This document shows positions 1 to 11,995 of a stretch of 64,000 nucleotides of DNA, piece after piece. A program made the translations under genes and the position numbers. Below the pieces are notes generated by a model, which was not told where the DNA came from, did no database searches, and saw nothing but the letters and a program-made list of their open reading frames with translations. Source of the stretch: Watersipora subatra (lineage: Eukaryota; Bryozoa; Gymnolaemata; Cheilostomatida; Watersiporidae); NCBI RefSeq assembly GCF_963576615.1, contig NC_088711.1, positions 38,684,621-38,748,620 on the forward strand, given 5' to 3'. Every line of letters starts with the position of its first letter. The first letter of the stretch is position 1.

Positions 1-1320
1 TGCACTGTTTTTCCACGCCCCACTATGGCTTTGGACAGATGGACATCAACATGACTTTGGACAGACAAACAAGCACGGCTCTCCTTATAATGAAGATTAC
101 CACACACAAAAATTATTTGTATTTTCACTAGTCTGATATATGTTATAGAATATTAACATTGTATCAGTTGTACCAAATAGTAGTATTTATTTATATACCT
201 GTGTATGCGTATACAACAAGTTGGATATATTAAATCTTAAAATTTTTTTAATTTTTTGTTGCAGAACATAAAATTAGTAGCAGATGTGACAAAAAATTAT
301 ACAAGCATTATCAATGTTGTTCTCACATGAAACAACACTTTTTATTGTTTAAACGGATATCGCTCAATTTTGTAAAAATTCATTTACAAATCCTGTTCAA
401 AACAAATTTATATGTTTTGCCAACAGGGTTTGTTAATACATTAACTTTTGCGCTGCCAAGCTAATATTTTTATTTAAACCAGTAATTGTTGAAGCCTAAT
501 ATTTTAAAAACATGCATATGAATTGTCAAAACCTTTGAACCACAGAGCCTACAAAAAAATATTTTGAAGCCAAAACAACCAGCATAGACGTTCACATCAA
601 CTAATACCATAAAAACTGCAGATGTGTTGCAAGATGCACCCACACACTTCTTCATATTTTTTCGCTACTACTGTGAGCAAGTTTTGAGTTGAACAAGTTA
701 TCAATATGATGAAAGCTTACAAAATTATTATTACTGTCAAAAATAACAGAATCCCTATTAGCAGTAATATAGTTCAAGAGATAATCATTAGAAGTTCAAT
801 GATTGACAATTAGTGAAACACTTGCAGCTGTAATGCAGCTGAAGCTTGCAAAGAAGAAATCACAACAAAAGATACAGTTTTGGCAATGCGAAACTGGTAT
901 CAGGGTTGACCGTAAACATATTTGTTATTGACTCAACACAGACAGTTAACTGTTTCTTCTTTATTAAGTACAGATATGATAGGCTAATTCATCAACTAAT
1001 AATTAATCAGAAGCGTTTTATAAAAACCTATTAAATCTGCACCACGTGATTCTTGGCTATAAGCAAATGCTGTGCCAGGCCGCATTACGCACCTTGTGGT
1101 ACGCAAAGAGTTAATACACCGCCCTACTATTTGGACTACGTTCAAACACAACACTAGTGTTTATAATTAAATTTTTAATGTCATCTTTCATTAGATTGCT
1201 TCATCAAATCCAATTCAGATCTGTCTGATTTATTAGAGATACAGGATATTCCCTGCTACACCAGATTAGTTACAAAGAATTTTAGTGTATATATATATAG
1301 AAATATAATAATTATTTAAT
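1..1320. other. AT-rich DNA without a recognised gene
   Basis: Both strands carry only short open frames without a coding look, splice context or family motif. I see no RNA gene, tandem repeat or mobile element in this stretch. Confidence 0.5.
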
Positions 1321-1520
1321 AAGCTCTTATAGGAAAAATGATGATTCAGACATGCCAGAATCACCTAATCGATCATAGATTAATTATGTTAATCCTCAGA
1401 ACGTGCCAGAATTTGTGAAATGACACTCTAGATTCACTTGACTTTGGACGATGATGCGGCAGATTCCAAGTACATCTGGAGTGCATCTCAAGGAAACGCA
1501 GACTTGTTGACGTTAATTTT
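1321..1520 (+). repeat. Dispersed repeat, copy 1 (partial)
   Basis: Shares its layout and many words with 14,390-14,600: a GATTCAGACA(T/C)GCCAGA start, an ATTAATxATxTTAATC word, CGTGCCAGAA(T/C)TTGTGAAATG, then GATTCCAAGTAC(A/C)TCTGGAGTG, TCTCAAGGA and a TTGTTG end. Looser relatives occur in every array unit (24.0, 26.7, 37.2, 38.5, 48.9, 50.2, 56.1 and 57.6 kb). It has no coding potential and no clear terminal repeats that I can see, so the class is open. Confidence 0.6.
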
Positions 1521-3780
1521 TTATTTCTGCCATCTGCTGCATACCAAGTATATCTCTAATGCCACAGGATAAGGAAATTTGACTTGTTGGGTTTGTTATA
1601 AAAATAGTCACCATTGAACTTTACTTTTAAAGGTCTAAAAATTTGCCTAGGGAAATCACATCAGAGAAGTTCAGTTGTTAGTCAGATTTTTTTACATTAG
1701 CTGAGAACTACATCTCCCAAAATAACTTACTATTCTACTTTGAGCAACTTTGGTGACAGACCAGATACACTATTTGTTAGCTTTTATCTACTAAAAGAGA
1801 TATCAGTTAACTGAGGCGAGATTAACAAAGGTAACTGTGCTGGTTGATCAGGTCTTAGGAGTTGAATGCTTATAATGCCTAAAGTAATCGTAGGAGTCCA
1901 GGTTGTCTTTTGCTACCGCAAGAGTAGCGCATTCAGCAAACTTAACATATTTTTTTACAACAAAATCAGATATAGTTTCAAAAACCTGTCATGTTTAGAA
2001 AAATGGGACCTGTTGTTGCCAACCATCTGTTTTTTACGAAAGCGTTCATAAAGAGCCAGCCAGTAAGAAAAGTTAAAATTGCCTTATGCTTTTTACAGTT
2101 GCAAAACAAGCAACAAAAGAACAACAAAGACTTTGTAAGTTTCTTACAAATATCTCTGCACCAATTATTTGTCTACAAGGAGACAGCATCATACAACAAT
2201 GAAATCATTTAGGCCTGCTGAAGGATAAGTTTTTAATGCATTAGAATTCATTATGATGATATACTAGCCACAAAGTCAGCATTTTTTGAGATTTCTTCAA
2301 TTACCTCGCCTCTTATTTCTTCAGTGTTATGCTATCAAAATTACCAGACAATCAGAGTTTTATAAATATGTGTATAAATATATGTCATATAGATCGTTTA
2401 TTAGGACATGCGCAAGTTGTACAAAATAACTTATTTCGGCTGTTGATGCCTGTATGCTACCATGATTGAGTATGTTGCTTATCATTGTTTAAAGAACCGC
2501 ATCTGTTTTTGATGCTTCAGAAGGCTTCCTACAAGCTGCGAGTCTCTACTTCTGCTATATGCATGTACATGAACTACTAGTCAAATGCCCAACGGGGCAC
2601 GAGCAACATAATAATTACCTAAGGAATTTGAGTAACTTACCTGAACAACTAGGATTTTACTAAATTATTTACTAAAGCAATTAGATCGACGTTTTGGGTC
2701 AGCTTACTAGTCATTACAAATAATGGTCAACAGTGCTAGCGCTTAGAGCGCTAGCCCACATGAGTATTTTAACAAATGTTGTGACTATTTGCCCAGAAAA
2801 TTAATTTTATTCTGTACAGCTTAATGGTTAAGTTAGCCATCCTTAGATCAAGAGGTCCTGAGAATGAATCTAATGACATGCAAACTTTTCATAGCTAGGT
2901 TTTTATTGATATGACTGGGTGCAGGGTTTTACAAAAAGAAAGGTAAGACAAACACTGAAATTCATATATACATTATTGCGCCAAAGATTGCTAAGTTGAT
3001 GGCTGCAGGGTGAACAAATTATTAGGTATAGACCTCCCCAAACGAGTGCATAATTCTTATATGGTAAAAAAGTGCAATCTTAGACAAGCATATTAAAAAA
3101 ATAGAAAACTAGTTACCTCAGCAAGTAAGATTCCTGCAGAAAAACCTCGATAAAAACTAGAAAAAAGTTTACCCTTCTAAAAGGTAACTACAAAAACTAG
3201 GTAGACAGTAAGTGTGAGATCCAAATGATGAAGACCCATTTAACAGTGCCAGAACTGCATGAAAAACAATATACATGTAATTGCACATGACACTGTATGT
3301 TGTAACAGTTGAAGATGTGTTCTCAAGCTCTCAAGTGCTTGGCGAAGTTTACAAGAGATATTCAAAATTTGAGATTTTGGTCGAGTTTTAGTTAATATAC
3401 GTTTGCAAAGTGGGAAATAGTCAAATACAATAACGAACATTAAGCAAGTGATTTATTATCTAAAGGCGTTGATGCAGCAATGACATGGCAAAAACCAAGG
3501 TGGTTTCTATTTCCTGTTATCCCATACACTCTACGATTACACATTTTTATAAGCTAAGAGTTAATCATATTACCCCATCTGCTGCGGATTGCCACATTTC
3601 TAATATAGGATAATTGAAGGTTGTCTAGCTTATAAATCCTTAGTTCCTAAATATGCTTTTACATCAGCATAAATATATGCATTTGACTAAATTCAAGCAA
3701 ACATCTAAAAGTCTCACATAACAACCTGAGATTATATTATTCTCGGCTGAAACAGCTTATGATCCAGTAGTAGATAAAAG
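1521..3780. other. AT-rich DNA without a recognised gene
   Basis: Nothing gene-like on either strand apart from a small perfect hairpin at 2,731-2,751 (GCTAGCGCT, 3-base loop, AGCGCTAGC) and the tRNA-like SINE head listed separately. Open frames here are short and show no family signature. Confidence 0.45.
2806..2880 (+). repeat. Probable decayed tRNA-derived SINE head
   Basis: An A-box-like AGCTTAATGGTTAAGTTAGC (about 2,817-2,836) is followed some 25 bases later by AGGTCCTGAGAATGAATC, which sits where a tRNA T-arm and B box (GGTTCGAATC) would be. Spacing and order fit a tRNA-derived SINE head with a mutated B box. It is not a functional tRNA: the acceptor stem does not pair. The tail and end of the element are not recognisable. 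Confidence 0.4.
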
Positions 3781-3809
3781 TAGTGCCTTATAAGAACTCA
3801 TTAGGTTAT

Positions 3810-5062
3810 TGGTTAGCCCTCTCTCCCTCCCTCTCTCTCTCTCTCTCTCTCCTCCCTCTCTCTCTCCCTTTATCCCTCTCTCCCTCATTACCTCTCTCCC
3901 TCTCTCACTCTTTCCCTCTCTTCTTCTCTCACTCTCTCCCTGTCTCCCTCTCTCCCTCTCTCACTCTTTCTCTCTCTTCCTCTCTCACTCTCTCCCTCTC
4001 TTCCTCTCTTCCTCTCTTCCTCTCTCTCTCCCTCTCTCCCTCTCTCCCTCTCTCCTTCTCTTCCTCTCTCACTCTCTCCCTCTCTTCCTCTCTTCCTCTC
4101 TCCTTCTCTCCTTTTCTCCCTCTCTCCCTCTCTCCCTCTCTCCCTCTCTCCCTCTTTCCCTCTCTCCCTCTCTCACTCTTTCCCTCTCTTCTTCTCTCAC
4201 TCTCTCCCTGTCTCCCTCTCTCCCTCTCTCACTCTTTCTCTCTCTTCCTCTCTCACTCTCTCCCTCTCTTCCTCTCTTCCTCTCTCTCTCCCTCTCCCTC
4301 TCTCCCTCTCTCCTTCTCTCCCTCTCTCCCTCTCTCCCTCTCTCCCTCTCTCCCTCTCTCCCTCTCTCCCTCTCTCCCTCTCTCCCTCTCTCCCTCTCTC
4401 CCTCTCTCCCTCTCTCCCTCTCTCCCTCTCTCCCTCTCTCCCTCTCTCCCTCTCTCCCTCTCTCCCTCTCTCCCTCTCTCCCTCTCTCCCTCTCTCCCTC
4501 TCTCCCTCTCTCCCTCTCTCCCTCTCTCCCTCTCTCCCTCTCTCCCTCTCTCCCTCTCTCCCTCTCTCCCTCTCTCCCTCTCTCCCTCTCTCCCTCTCTC
4601 CCTCTCTCCCTCTCTCCTTCTCTCCTTGTCTCCCTCTCTCCCTCTCTCCCTCTCTTCCTTTTCCCCCCTCTCCTTCCCTCCCTCTCTCCCTCTCACCCTC
4701 TCACTCTCTCTCCCTATTTCCTTCTTTCCCTCTCTCCCTCTATACCTCTCACTCTTTCTCTCTATCCTTCTATATCTGTCTCCCTCTCTCCGCCTTTCCC
4801 ATTCTCCCCTCTCTTCTCCCTCTCCCCCTCTCCCCTCTCTCCCTCCCTTCCTCTCTCTTTCCTTCTCTCTTTACTTTTCTCTCTCGCTCTATCCCTACCT
4901 CTCTCTCTCTCTCTCTCTTTCTTCCTCTATTTTCCTTTTACTCCTCTCCTTCTATATCTTTTTCTCTTTCTCCTTTTTTTTTTTCTTTTTACCTCCCTCC
5001 TCCTTTTTTTCTTTTTTTCCCCATCTCTTTCTTTCCTTCTCTCTCTCCCTCTATCTCTCTCC
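3810..5062 (+). repeat. Polypyrimidine octamer array (CTCTCCCT type)
   Basis: About 1.25 kb in which the plus strand is almost pure C/T. The core (about 4,300-4,640) is a near-perfect 8-base repeat of TCTCCCTC; flanks carry variants such as CACTCTTT and CTTCCTCT that form a higher-order pattern (a block at about 3,895-4,030 recurs at about 4,160-4,290). The long Ser/Leu/Pro frames on plus and Arg/Glu/Gly frames on minus are by-products of an 8-base repeat without stops, not genes. Long mirror-symmetric polypurine/polypyrimidine DNA can form triplex (H-DNA). Similar tracts lie upstream of genes B, C and D. Confidence 0.9.
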
Positions 5063-5064
5063 CT

Positions 5065-5690
5065 CTTTCTTTTTTCTCAGCCAGCCACATTGAAAATGAT
5101 GGCCTTTTAGTTAAGACCTTATCGCTATTTTCTGTGCAGCTCTGTTTTCTGCCTTATTTTGCTTTCTGTTGGTGTCTAGTTCTCTTAACCTCATGTTACG
5201 CTCAGCAACATATTTGTTTCTTAGTATTTATCTGACTTACACTGTAAGTTATGGTTATACATCTATGAGTACTTTAAAATTTGTAAAAATAGTGTATTTA
5301 TAGGGCATAGACTATCACAGAGACCAACGCAAATTATGTAATCCAATTATTGTGCAATGATTTCATTTGCTCATTGCTCACGGATCATTGCAAAATAAAT
5401 GAATTACATTATTTGCGTTGGCCTCTGTGGTAGTCTATGCGCTATTAATACACTATTTTTTCAAATTTTAATGTACTCATTGATGTATAACCATAACTTA
5501 CAGTGTAAGTCAGATACAGACTGAGATAAAAATATGTTGCTGAGCGTAACATGAGGTTAAGGGAACTCGACATAAACAGAAAGCAAAAGAAGGCAGAAAA
5601 CAGAGCTGCATGTAAAGCAGAGATAAAGTCTGAACTAAAAGCCGATCATTGTGAAAGTGGCTGGTTGAGAAAGAGAAAGAACATTTTTAC
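5065..5690. mobile_element. Long palindromic (foldback/MITE-like) element, about 620 bp
   Basis: Two arms of about 290 bp are inverted copies around a centre near 5,372. Matching pieces include TCTCAGCCAGCCAC at about 5,075 against GTGGCTGGTTGAGA at about 5,670, CATGTTACGCTCAGCAACAT against ATGTTGCTGAGCGTAACATG, and ACTTACACTGTAAGTTATGG against its inverse near 5,500. Arms differ by scattered substitutions. There is no transposase frame; a 68-residue frame at 5,551-5,757 lies inside the right arm and is not a gene. The left end abuts the polypyrimidine tract, so a clean target duplication cannot be seen. Confidence 0.75.
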
Positions 5691-7100
5691 CAATCAAGTT
5701 CTTTTTGTTAAATCTTTTTGCTCTGCGGTCTTAATATATTACACATCTCACTTTTAGTTTTTTATTATTAACTAGTGCTGAGCAGCTAATTTAACTGATA
5801 TTTTTATTGCAACAAAAATGATATATTCTAAATCAAACTTTTTGATTACTGATATTCTGTCTTTTGTCACTGAGTGTTCAAATTTTACCATTTGCAAGAC
5901 TCATTAACTTATACATTAAGCTTTCTTCTAAAGTTTATTTCAAACTCAGATATCAGCTTTAAATTGATACAGGCACTAAGCTGCTTAAAAACACCAACCA
6001 TAACCTAACAATAGTCTAAACATGGGTTCGAAGTAACTTTGTTATACTAGTTGTAGGGGAACTAGTGTATTGCAAATACTTTTGAAGATTAGCACACTTA
6101 TCAAGAAAATTTAGTATTTCTGTATTTTTTCTGAAGTGATCCTTTTCAAAATAGGCTTTTTATTTGCCCTGGCTGTACTTGAAACTTAGAGTTTATGGCA
6201 GAAAAAGGTTTTATGGAGAGCTAGAAACTGCAGAGCGCAACTACAACATTGAAGGCTACAATTTGACTTTGTATAGTTGATCAGAGAGTTATTTCTTTGC
6301 AAAATAGGTTTTAGCTTAATCATAGTCCACAACTTTTTTTTCAAAATTGTTGGTTTACAGAGACTAAACTTATTTTACAAGACAAATTTATTTGGTTTTT
6401 AAAGTAGCTTAACACATTCTACTTTGTTTTCTGTCGGATATATATATATACTTGTGTTATATACATAGAATAGAGATTTGTTTATATCGATTTAATTGAG
6501 GTCGAAATTCAGAAACATTTATTTTTTTTGTTAAATTTATTGAAGAATATTGATATAGAATGTTTTTATGATATAAACAATACGTTTTTTTGCTTTACAT
6601 TTAAATATCATATTTTTACTATTTGCAGATCTAAAATAATTTATAAAAATATTATTTGTTAAATTTAAAAAGAAATAATATAGGGGACATGGGCTAACTA
6701 AGCAGTTTTTGTGGTCATCAAAAAATAAGATGCACGTAATAAATATTGAGCAAAAAATCCAATTTTCATGCTGGAAAACTGTTACCTTTTGTTAAAATTT
6801 TCTATTTTATGTTTCATGTCACTTCTTGGAAAATGTCAACTTTTCTGCAAATATTTAAACTGCAAACAAAACAGAAAACAAGAACAAGTTTTTATTTGGA
6901 AGAAATTATATTTGTAATAACATTTAAAAAACACGATAATGTTAAACACAACAATTTGAAAAAATATAAATTATTATCTTCCCTTTGACAGAGAACAGTA
7001 AAACCTAATATGAACATAAGGCAACTACTTCAAAACAATACAGTCCATGTTTATGGCATATATATGTACTTGATTAACTTGACAGCATAAGAAGTGAGAA
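5691..7100. other. AT-rich DNA 3' of gene A, no gene seen
   Basis: Very AT-rich sequence with T-runs and short TA tracts. A lysine-rich 80-codon frame at 6,746-6,988 is what such AT-rich DNA gives by chance and has no recognisable motif. No relative of this stretch is obvious in the other array units. Confidence 0.4.
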
Positions 7101-7137
7101 AATAGATCCTTGGGGAGATGGTTTATTGTCCCAGAGT

Positions 7138-7875
7138 CTAATCTGCAACAGAAAAAATGTAGATATAGTTACAACTGTGTTAAAACACCTTGAGCTTTTC
7201 TAAATCTTAGTCGCAACAAAATTAAAATCGAAATAGTAAAACAATGACTGATTTGATTTTATATGCAAGGCTGGTTTGATGAGGCAGGTTTGCCAAATTT
7301 TTTTTACCATCAACAGATTTTATTTGTTTCCTGGTGGATACACATGGAAAACTAATGTTTGTACTTCATATATATCTAGCTACTGTTGTAATTGGTATGC
7401 ACTCTAGTAACTGCTAATTATGTAAATCTATAAATAATCAACTCATAACTGTATAACAGAGTTTAATCCTTACTCTTATGCAATATGCCCTATAACTATA
7501 CTTACATCCTCCAAAGCCTCTGCCAAATCCACCTCCGAATCCACCACCGAATCCCCTACCAAAACCTCCTCCAAATCCTCTACCAAACCCGCCTCCATAA
7601 CCTCTTCCAAATCCGCCACCAAAGCCTCGTCCGAATCTACCGCCAAAGCCTCCTCCAAATCCTCCTATTCCTCTACCAAAGCCACCTCTAAAACATATTT
7701 CCAAAAATATTATCTTACTCATATAAATATCATTCAGATCTAAGCCACAAATTAAAAGTTTAACGGCTTAAAAATAAAAGGGGCACAATACGCCAACTTA
7801 CCCAAAACCACCATAACTGGCTACAGTCTGGTGGAGAGTAAGGCAGAGAGCCACAAGGATTACCAAGAACTTCAT
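7138..7875 (-). CDS. Secreted glycine-rich protein, copy A
   Basis: Spliced gene, 86 aa. Coding exons on minus: 7,875-7,802 (start ATG to phase 2), 7,687-7,506 and 7,142-7,138. Exon 2 gives a signal peptide MKFLVILVALCLTLHQTVAS, then YGGFG; exon 3 codes 60 residues of Gly with Phe and Arg (blocks of GFGRGFGG), with one Gly to Arg and one Phe to Tyr change against the other copies (exon residues 17 and 30). Exon 3 ends GGA GGA T before GTAAGT; exon 4 starts AT TAG, completing Tyr and stopping. Introns: 423 bp (5' UTR), 114 and 363 bp. An AATAAA lies only 11 bases after the stop (7,127-7,122). The predicted mature chain has no Cys and its only charges are Arg. It is the most divergent copy (extra YG after the signal, different UTRs). 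Function unknown; structural, adhesive or antimicrobial roles are all possible. No expression evidence. Confidence 0.85.
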
Positions 7876-7914
7876 ATTGGCAGATTTCTGATTAGCTAGT
7901 TTGACAAGGTTATT
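7802..7914 (-). other. Gene A exon 2 (5' UTR end plus signal peptide)
   Basis: The acceptor (CATTGCAG, exon from 7,914) precedes a 39-base leader and ATG at 7,875-7,873. The donor at 7,801 reads GTAAGT. The start is chosen because the same ATG opens the same signal peptide in all six copies. Confidence 0.8.
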
Positions 7915-8337
7915 CTGCAATGAGATACCATTAAGTTATAAAATACTGTTTAACATGTATCAATAAATGCATAATTTAAAACAATTACTTTACTTTCAAT
8001 AAATGTTTCTGTGATAAAATTCTACCTATAACTTTACCAAAAGTGTTTTGAATTTTTTCTTACAGGTTTTTTGACGGTCCATGTTTGAGACAGGCAAAAT
8101 AAAAAGTGCTAACAAAGGCAGTAGACTGCTTGAGATCTGCAGTATTAGCTGTAAGTTTTTTTAGCAAAGACAATAAAATTGACATTTTGAGCTACCTTCT
8201 CTGCAAAAGTCTAAATACAAGGCCAGTCCTGAACAGAACTAATGATGACAATATACTTATGGTTTAACTGTAACCCTTTTTATCTGTAAGCACATGAGTC
8301 TACTGATTACCAGTTTAGTATTAAATTATATACTTAC

Positions 8338-8420
8338 TACATATAATTTGGCTGATGAAGGTGAACTAAAGTCTGAAACTGCTGACCAGCTATTTATATA
8401 AATTAACTCTCATTAATCAT
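8338..8420 (-). promoter_or_regulatory. Gene A core promoter and non-coding exon 1
   Basis: On minus, GATTAATGAGAGTTAATTTA leads into TATATAAATAG (about 8,404-8,391), a clear TATA box. About 25-30 bases on, a short leader runs to a GTAAGT donor at 8,337, so exon 1 is about 8,370-8,338. The same GATTAATGAGAGTTTATTT-TATAAATAG order occurs before copies B, E and F (mutated in C), which marks it as the shared promoter although copy A has otherwise diverged. Confidence 0.75.
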
Positions 8421-9425
8421 AAGCAAAAAAGAAATCGTGATCAAAGTCTTTCAAGGTCTTTTAAGGAAACCAATAAAAGAAGATGAAAAATGATTGTATC
8501 TTGTACGCTCTAATCAGAGAATCCAATTGGGAAATCATCAATCTAAAATAAACTTGACAACATTTCTAACTGGGCGTACAAAAATATGCAAAAATGATTT
8601 ATTAAGTTTTGGTAATTTTTGCAGTGATATGGCTACACTAAAATAGGTCAAGCATTGAAAAAGAACAACAAAGCAAAGCAGATCAAAGAATGTGATTCTA
8701 ACTTAAGTGCTGCACCACTCAAGCGGGTGTTGACTGTAACCTTGAATGGTCATATATTTAATCTAGCATTAGATCAGTGTCAGAAGCTTTAAAACTTCCT
8801 TTACTGTATGAGCACTGTAAATTGCATTATTGTACATGTATTTATAATATATGGAAACTTCGTCAAAACTTCCTCCATAGCATTAGTTCATTTCTGTAAC
8901 GAGGTGAATGGGATTTTTGAAGCGACATAGAAAAAAACTCCTTCCTATTTCTCTTATCAATAACTAAGTCTTATGAAATTTAAAAAACTACTAACAAGCA
9001 ATTGAAAATAAATCTGAAAAGTCAAATGAAACCATTACAAAACAGTTTATACTTTTTGCAAACAAATGGGGTGTGTGGGACCATGAATGCGCGGAAAGTT
9101 TCACAAATTATCAAGTAATTATTTACCTTTCCACACGTATGACAAACATAGTTTTCTTTTTGGTGACACCAACATACATACTACATTCACCAACATGTGT
9201 TTTAGTTTAGGAGCTTTTTGTTACTACAACCTAAAATTCGCTATCCTGACTCCTTCTCAGTACTATTAAACTACCAAGTTTTAAAACACGCTTTTCAACT
9301 CACTCAATAATTCATAATTTCTGTATTTTAATTTTTTTCCTTCCTATCCAAATGTAACTAAAACAGGATTTTTGATGATTACATGTACCTAAAAAAAGTT
9401 ACACAATTAAGAGGAAACTCACAAT
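8421..9425. other. Upstream region of gene A
   Basis: The first 180 bases keep a weak match to the upstream block of the other copies (a GGAAATCATCAATCTAAA word near 8,531 and CTTGACAACATTT near 8,552). Beyond about 8,600 I see no gene and no repeat. Confidence 0.45.
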
Positions 9426-9429
9426 AGAA

Positions 9430-11995
9430 GCCCTAACCTGCAATGCATTCAGTACATTTTCATCCAATCATATTATGTTGGAGATATTAACATAAATACT
9501 CTTGAAGAGAGTCATACCTCTACTGAATATTTTAATGTTCTTTCTAACTATGCGTTTGTAAACGTGATAAATATTCCTACAATAATAAAAACGTGTCTGG
9601 ACCATATAAGCATTAATTTTCATAATCACATTATTGTGTCAGGCACTCTGTACACACCATTAAGTAATCATCTACCAACTTTCATTAGCATTGATAGCCC
9701 TTCACGGTTTTTGAATATTTTTCACAGCGCAAGCTTTTCCTTCCGGGATTACCAAAACTTTAATCAGAACTCGTTTTTGAGAGATTTGGCAGACCTTGAC
9801 TGGAACCATTTGTTAAACAACCAATTCACACTAGATGAAAAATATGATACCTTCTTACAAAATTTGTTAGATGTTTGTAATACTCATGCACCCACTAAAT
9901 CTTTTAACTCGCAGTTACAGGCGAAACACCAGTAGAGAAAAGCTTGGATTATAACAGAGTTTTTAGACTTGATAAAGAGAAAAGATTATCTATATCACAG
10001 AACATCAAATTCTCTGTTAAACATGAGATTAATAAATAAATACAGAACAATTAGGAACAAACTAACAACAGCTCTACGGCTTTCTAAATCAAAATATTTT
10101 GAAAAGAAGCTAAAGGCTGCCTCTAATGCTAAACAGTTATGGAATATTGATAATCAGGAATTAGGAAAAAGCACTGTAACATCACCGGTGCCTAAATTAT
10201 TTATTGACAATCGAAACCAGGTTTTAAAAGATGAAAAAGGTTTTGCTGACCATTTCAACAGTTATTTTGTAAATATTGGACCCAACTTGTTGGAACAGCT
10301 AAAGCGTTTTGTAATACTTTTCAAGAAGAAAAAATGCTATTGCGAAGTAATCTGTCAAAACCAGAGTTTCAATTTAAAAAAGTTGATAGCACCGAGGTGA
10401 AAGCATATTTGCAAGATTTAAATATAAAAAAAAACACTTGCTTGTTCCTCTATTTGCAATCCCATGACAAAATTAATTAATGAATCTTTAGAAATTGGCC
10501 AAATCCCGAAATCTCTTAAAATAGCTAAAGTAAAACCTTTATTTAAAAAAGGCTCAGTGAAGCCTTGTTCAAATTATCGGCTTAATTCGATACTGCCCGT
10601 CATAAGCAAAATACTGGAAAAGATCATGAACACACAAATAATGCAATATTTATAAATTAATAATTATTTGATTCATGAAAACTAGTTTAGATTTTGGAAA
10701 AATAAAAACACTACACTAGCTCTTACTCAATTCACAAATCAAATTATAAAAGCGTTTAATGATGGGAAAGCCGTACTTGGAGTCTATCTTGATTTTAGTA
10801 AAGCCTTTGATACCCTTGATCACCAAACTCTTTTATATAAACTGAAACAGCTAAAGTTTAGTTCAAATTCTATCAAATGGGTGGAAAACTTTCTTTCTCA
10901 ACGAAAGCAAGTCACCATTATTGGACAATCTGTTTCTGATGAACTAAGCATTACATGTGGTGTTTCCCAGAGATCCATATTTGGCCCTACACTTTTTTAA
11001 GTTTATATTATCGATTTACCAAACATTTTAACAGTTGTTACTCCCATCTTGTTTGCCGATGATACAAACTAGTTTTTACAATCCAAAGAATTACATAGAT
11101 GAGCAAATTTCTGCAGTAAATAATGAACTGAATGAAATCCAAAAATGATGTACTATGAATAAACTAACATTAAATGTAGACAAAACAAACTTTATGATAT
11201 TAAAAAACCATAAAAAATACAGATTCCCTAGGACCGCTTTAACTTTGCATGGTAAAATTTTAAACCAATTCGAAAGTGTAAAATTTTTTGGTGTTCATAT
11301 TGATACAAATTTATCATGGAAGGATCACATAGACAAACTTTTTAATAGTGTTAGACCTTTGTTAGGACTCATATATAAATGCTCAAGTTATTTACCCGAC
11401 AAAGTTTTGGTTCTAATTTACAATGCCATTAATCATTTTAGATTCAGTTACTGTATTGAGGCTTGGAGTAACGCCCCAGGTAAATACTTGAACAAACTCC
11501 AACTTCTGCAAAAACGAGTTCTCAGGATTTTACATAAAAAACCTAAATTAGAACACACCGGCCCACTTTTTCAACAATCTTCAATTTTGACTGTGAATAA
11601 ACTCTATAAATTTCGAACTCTCATCGCGTCTCATCAATTATTCTTCAGCCTTAAGTCACATCGCATTCATCAATATCCCACTCGCTGCTCTTTCTGAAAT
11701 CTAAAGCTACCTCTCTCTCAATCTGCTTCAGGTCATCGCAGAATGTCTTATCAGCAGTCAGCACAATGAAATACTCTGCCTGATGAACTGCGTAGGGTTG
11801 TCAGTGGGCCCACTTTTAGGCGTGCCCTCAAGCTGTACCTGTTGAGCGATGACTAGATAGTTTCTGGCTGCTCGCTGTTAACTTGTGGCCCAGCGCCTTG
11901 ACTAGCAATGCTACTGCGCAGTTTGAGCCTCATCATTATTTTATTTTGTTGTTTTTCTGTTTTCAAATATTTTGATGAAATAAAACCAAACAAAA
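9430..11995 (+). mobile_element. Broken non-LTR retrotransposon (LINE, CR1/Jockey-like), 5' truncated
   Basis: Translated pieces in order: end of the AP endonuclease (YYVGDINI near 9,475-9,500, then TCLDHI near 9,590), a linker with FADHFNSYFVNIG (about 10,230-10,280), reverse transcriptase with FKKGSVKPCSNYRLNSILPVISKILEK (split here only by my reading, 10,540-10,625), YLDFSKAFDTLDH (about 10,785-10,825), a GVSQRSIFGP box (usual GVPQGSILGP) near 10,965, FADDT near 11,053, and the C-terminal thumb region from 11,155 to 11,697 with the usual KFFGVHIDTNLSWKDHI. The frame is interrupted by several stops (for example TAG after residue QAKHQ near 9,933, TAA at about 10,652) and by frameshifts near 10,300 and 11,100. 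The 3' end is probably the AATAAAACCAAACAAAACA tail near 11,990. The start of the protein is missing, so it is a dead 5'-truncated copy. Confidence 0.85.

Noticed and set aside
2731-2751. Hairpin GCTAGCGCT/AGCGCTAGC as a terminator or microRNA
   Set aside because: Too short for a microRNA precursor, and stem-loop terminators of this kind are not used in animal nuclear genes.
3783-5110. Long Ser/Leu/Pro-rich frames of more than 400 codons on plus and Arg/Glu/Gly frames on minus
   Set aside because: They arise because an 8-base pyrimidine repeat has no stop codon in any forward frame; the same happens at 22.1, 34.1, 34.9 and 45.6 kb. No start context, splice pattern or family.
9564-11697. Separate host genes from the several open frames in this stretch
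   Set aside because: All are parts of one broken LINE, shown by the endonuclease and reverse transcriptase motifs in order.
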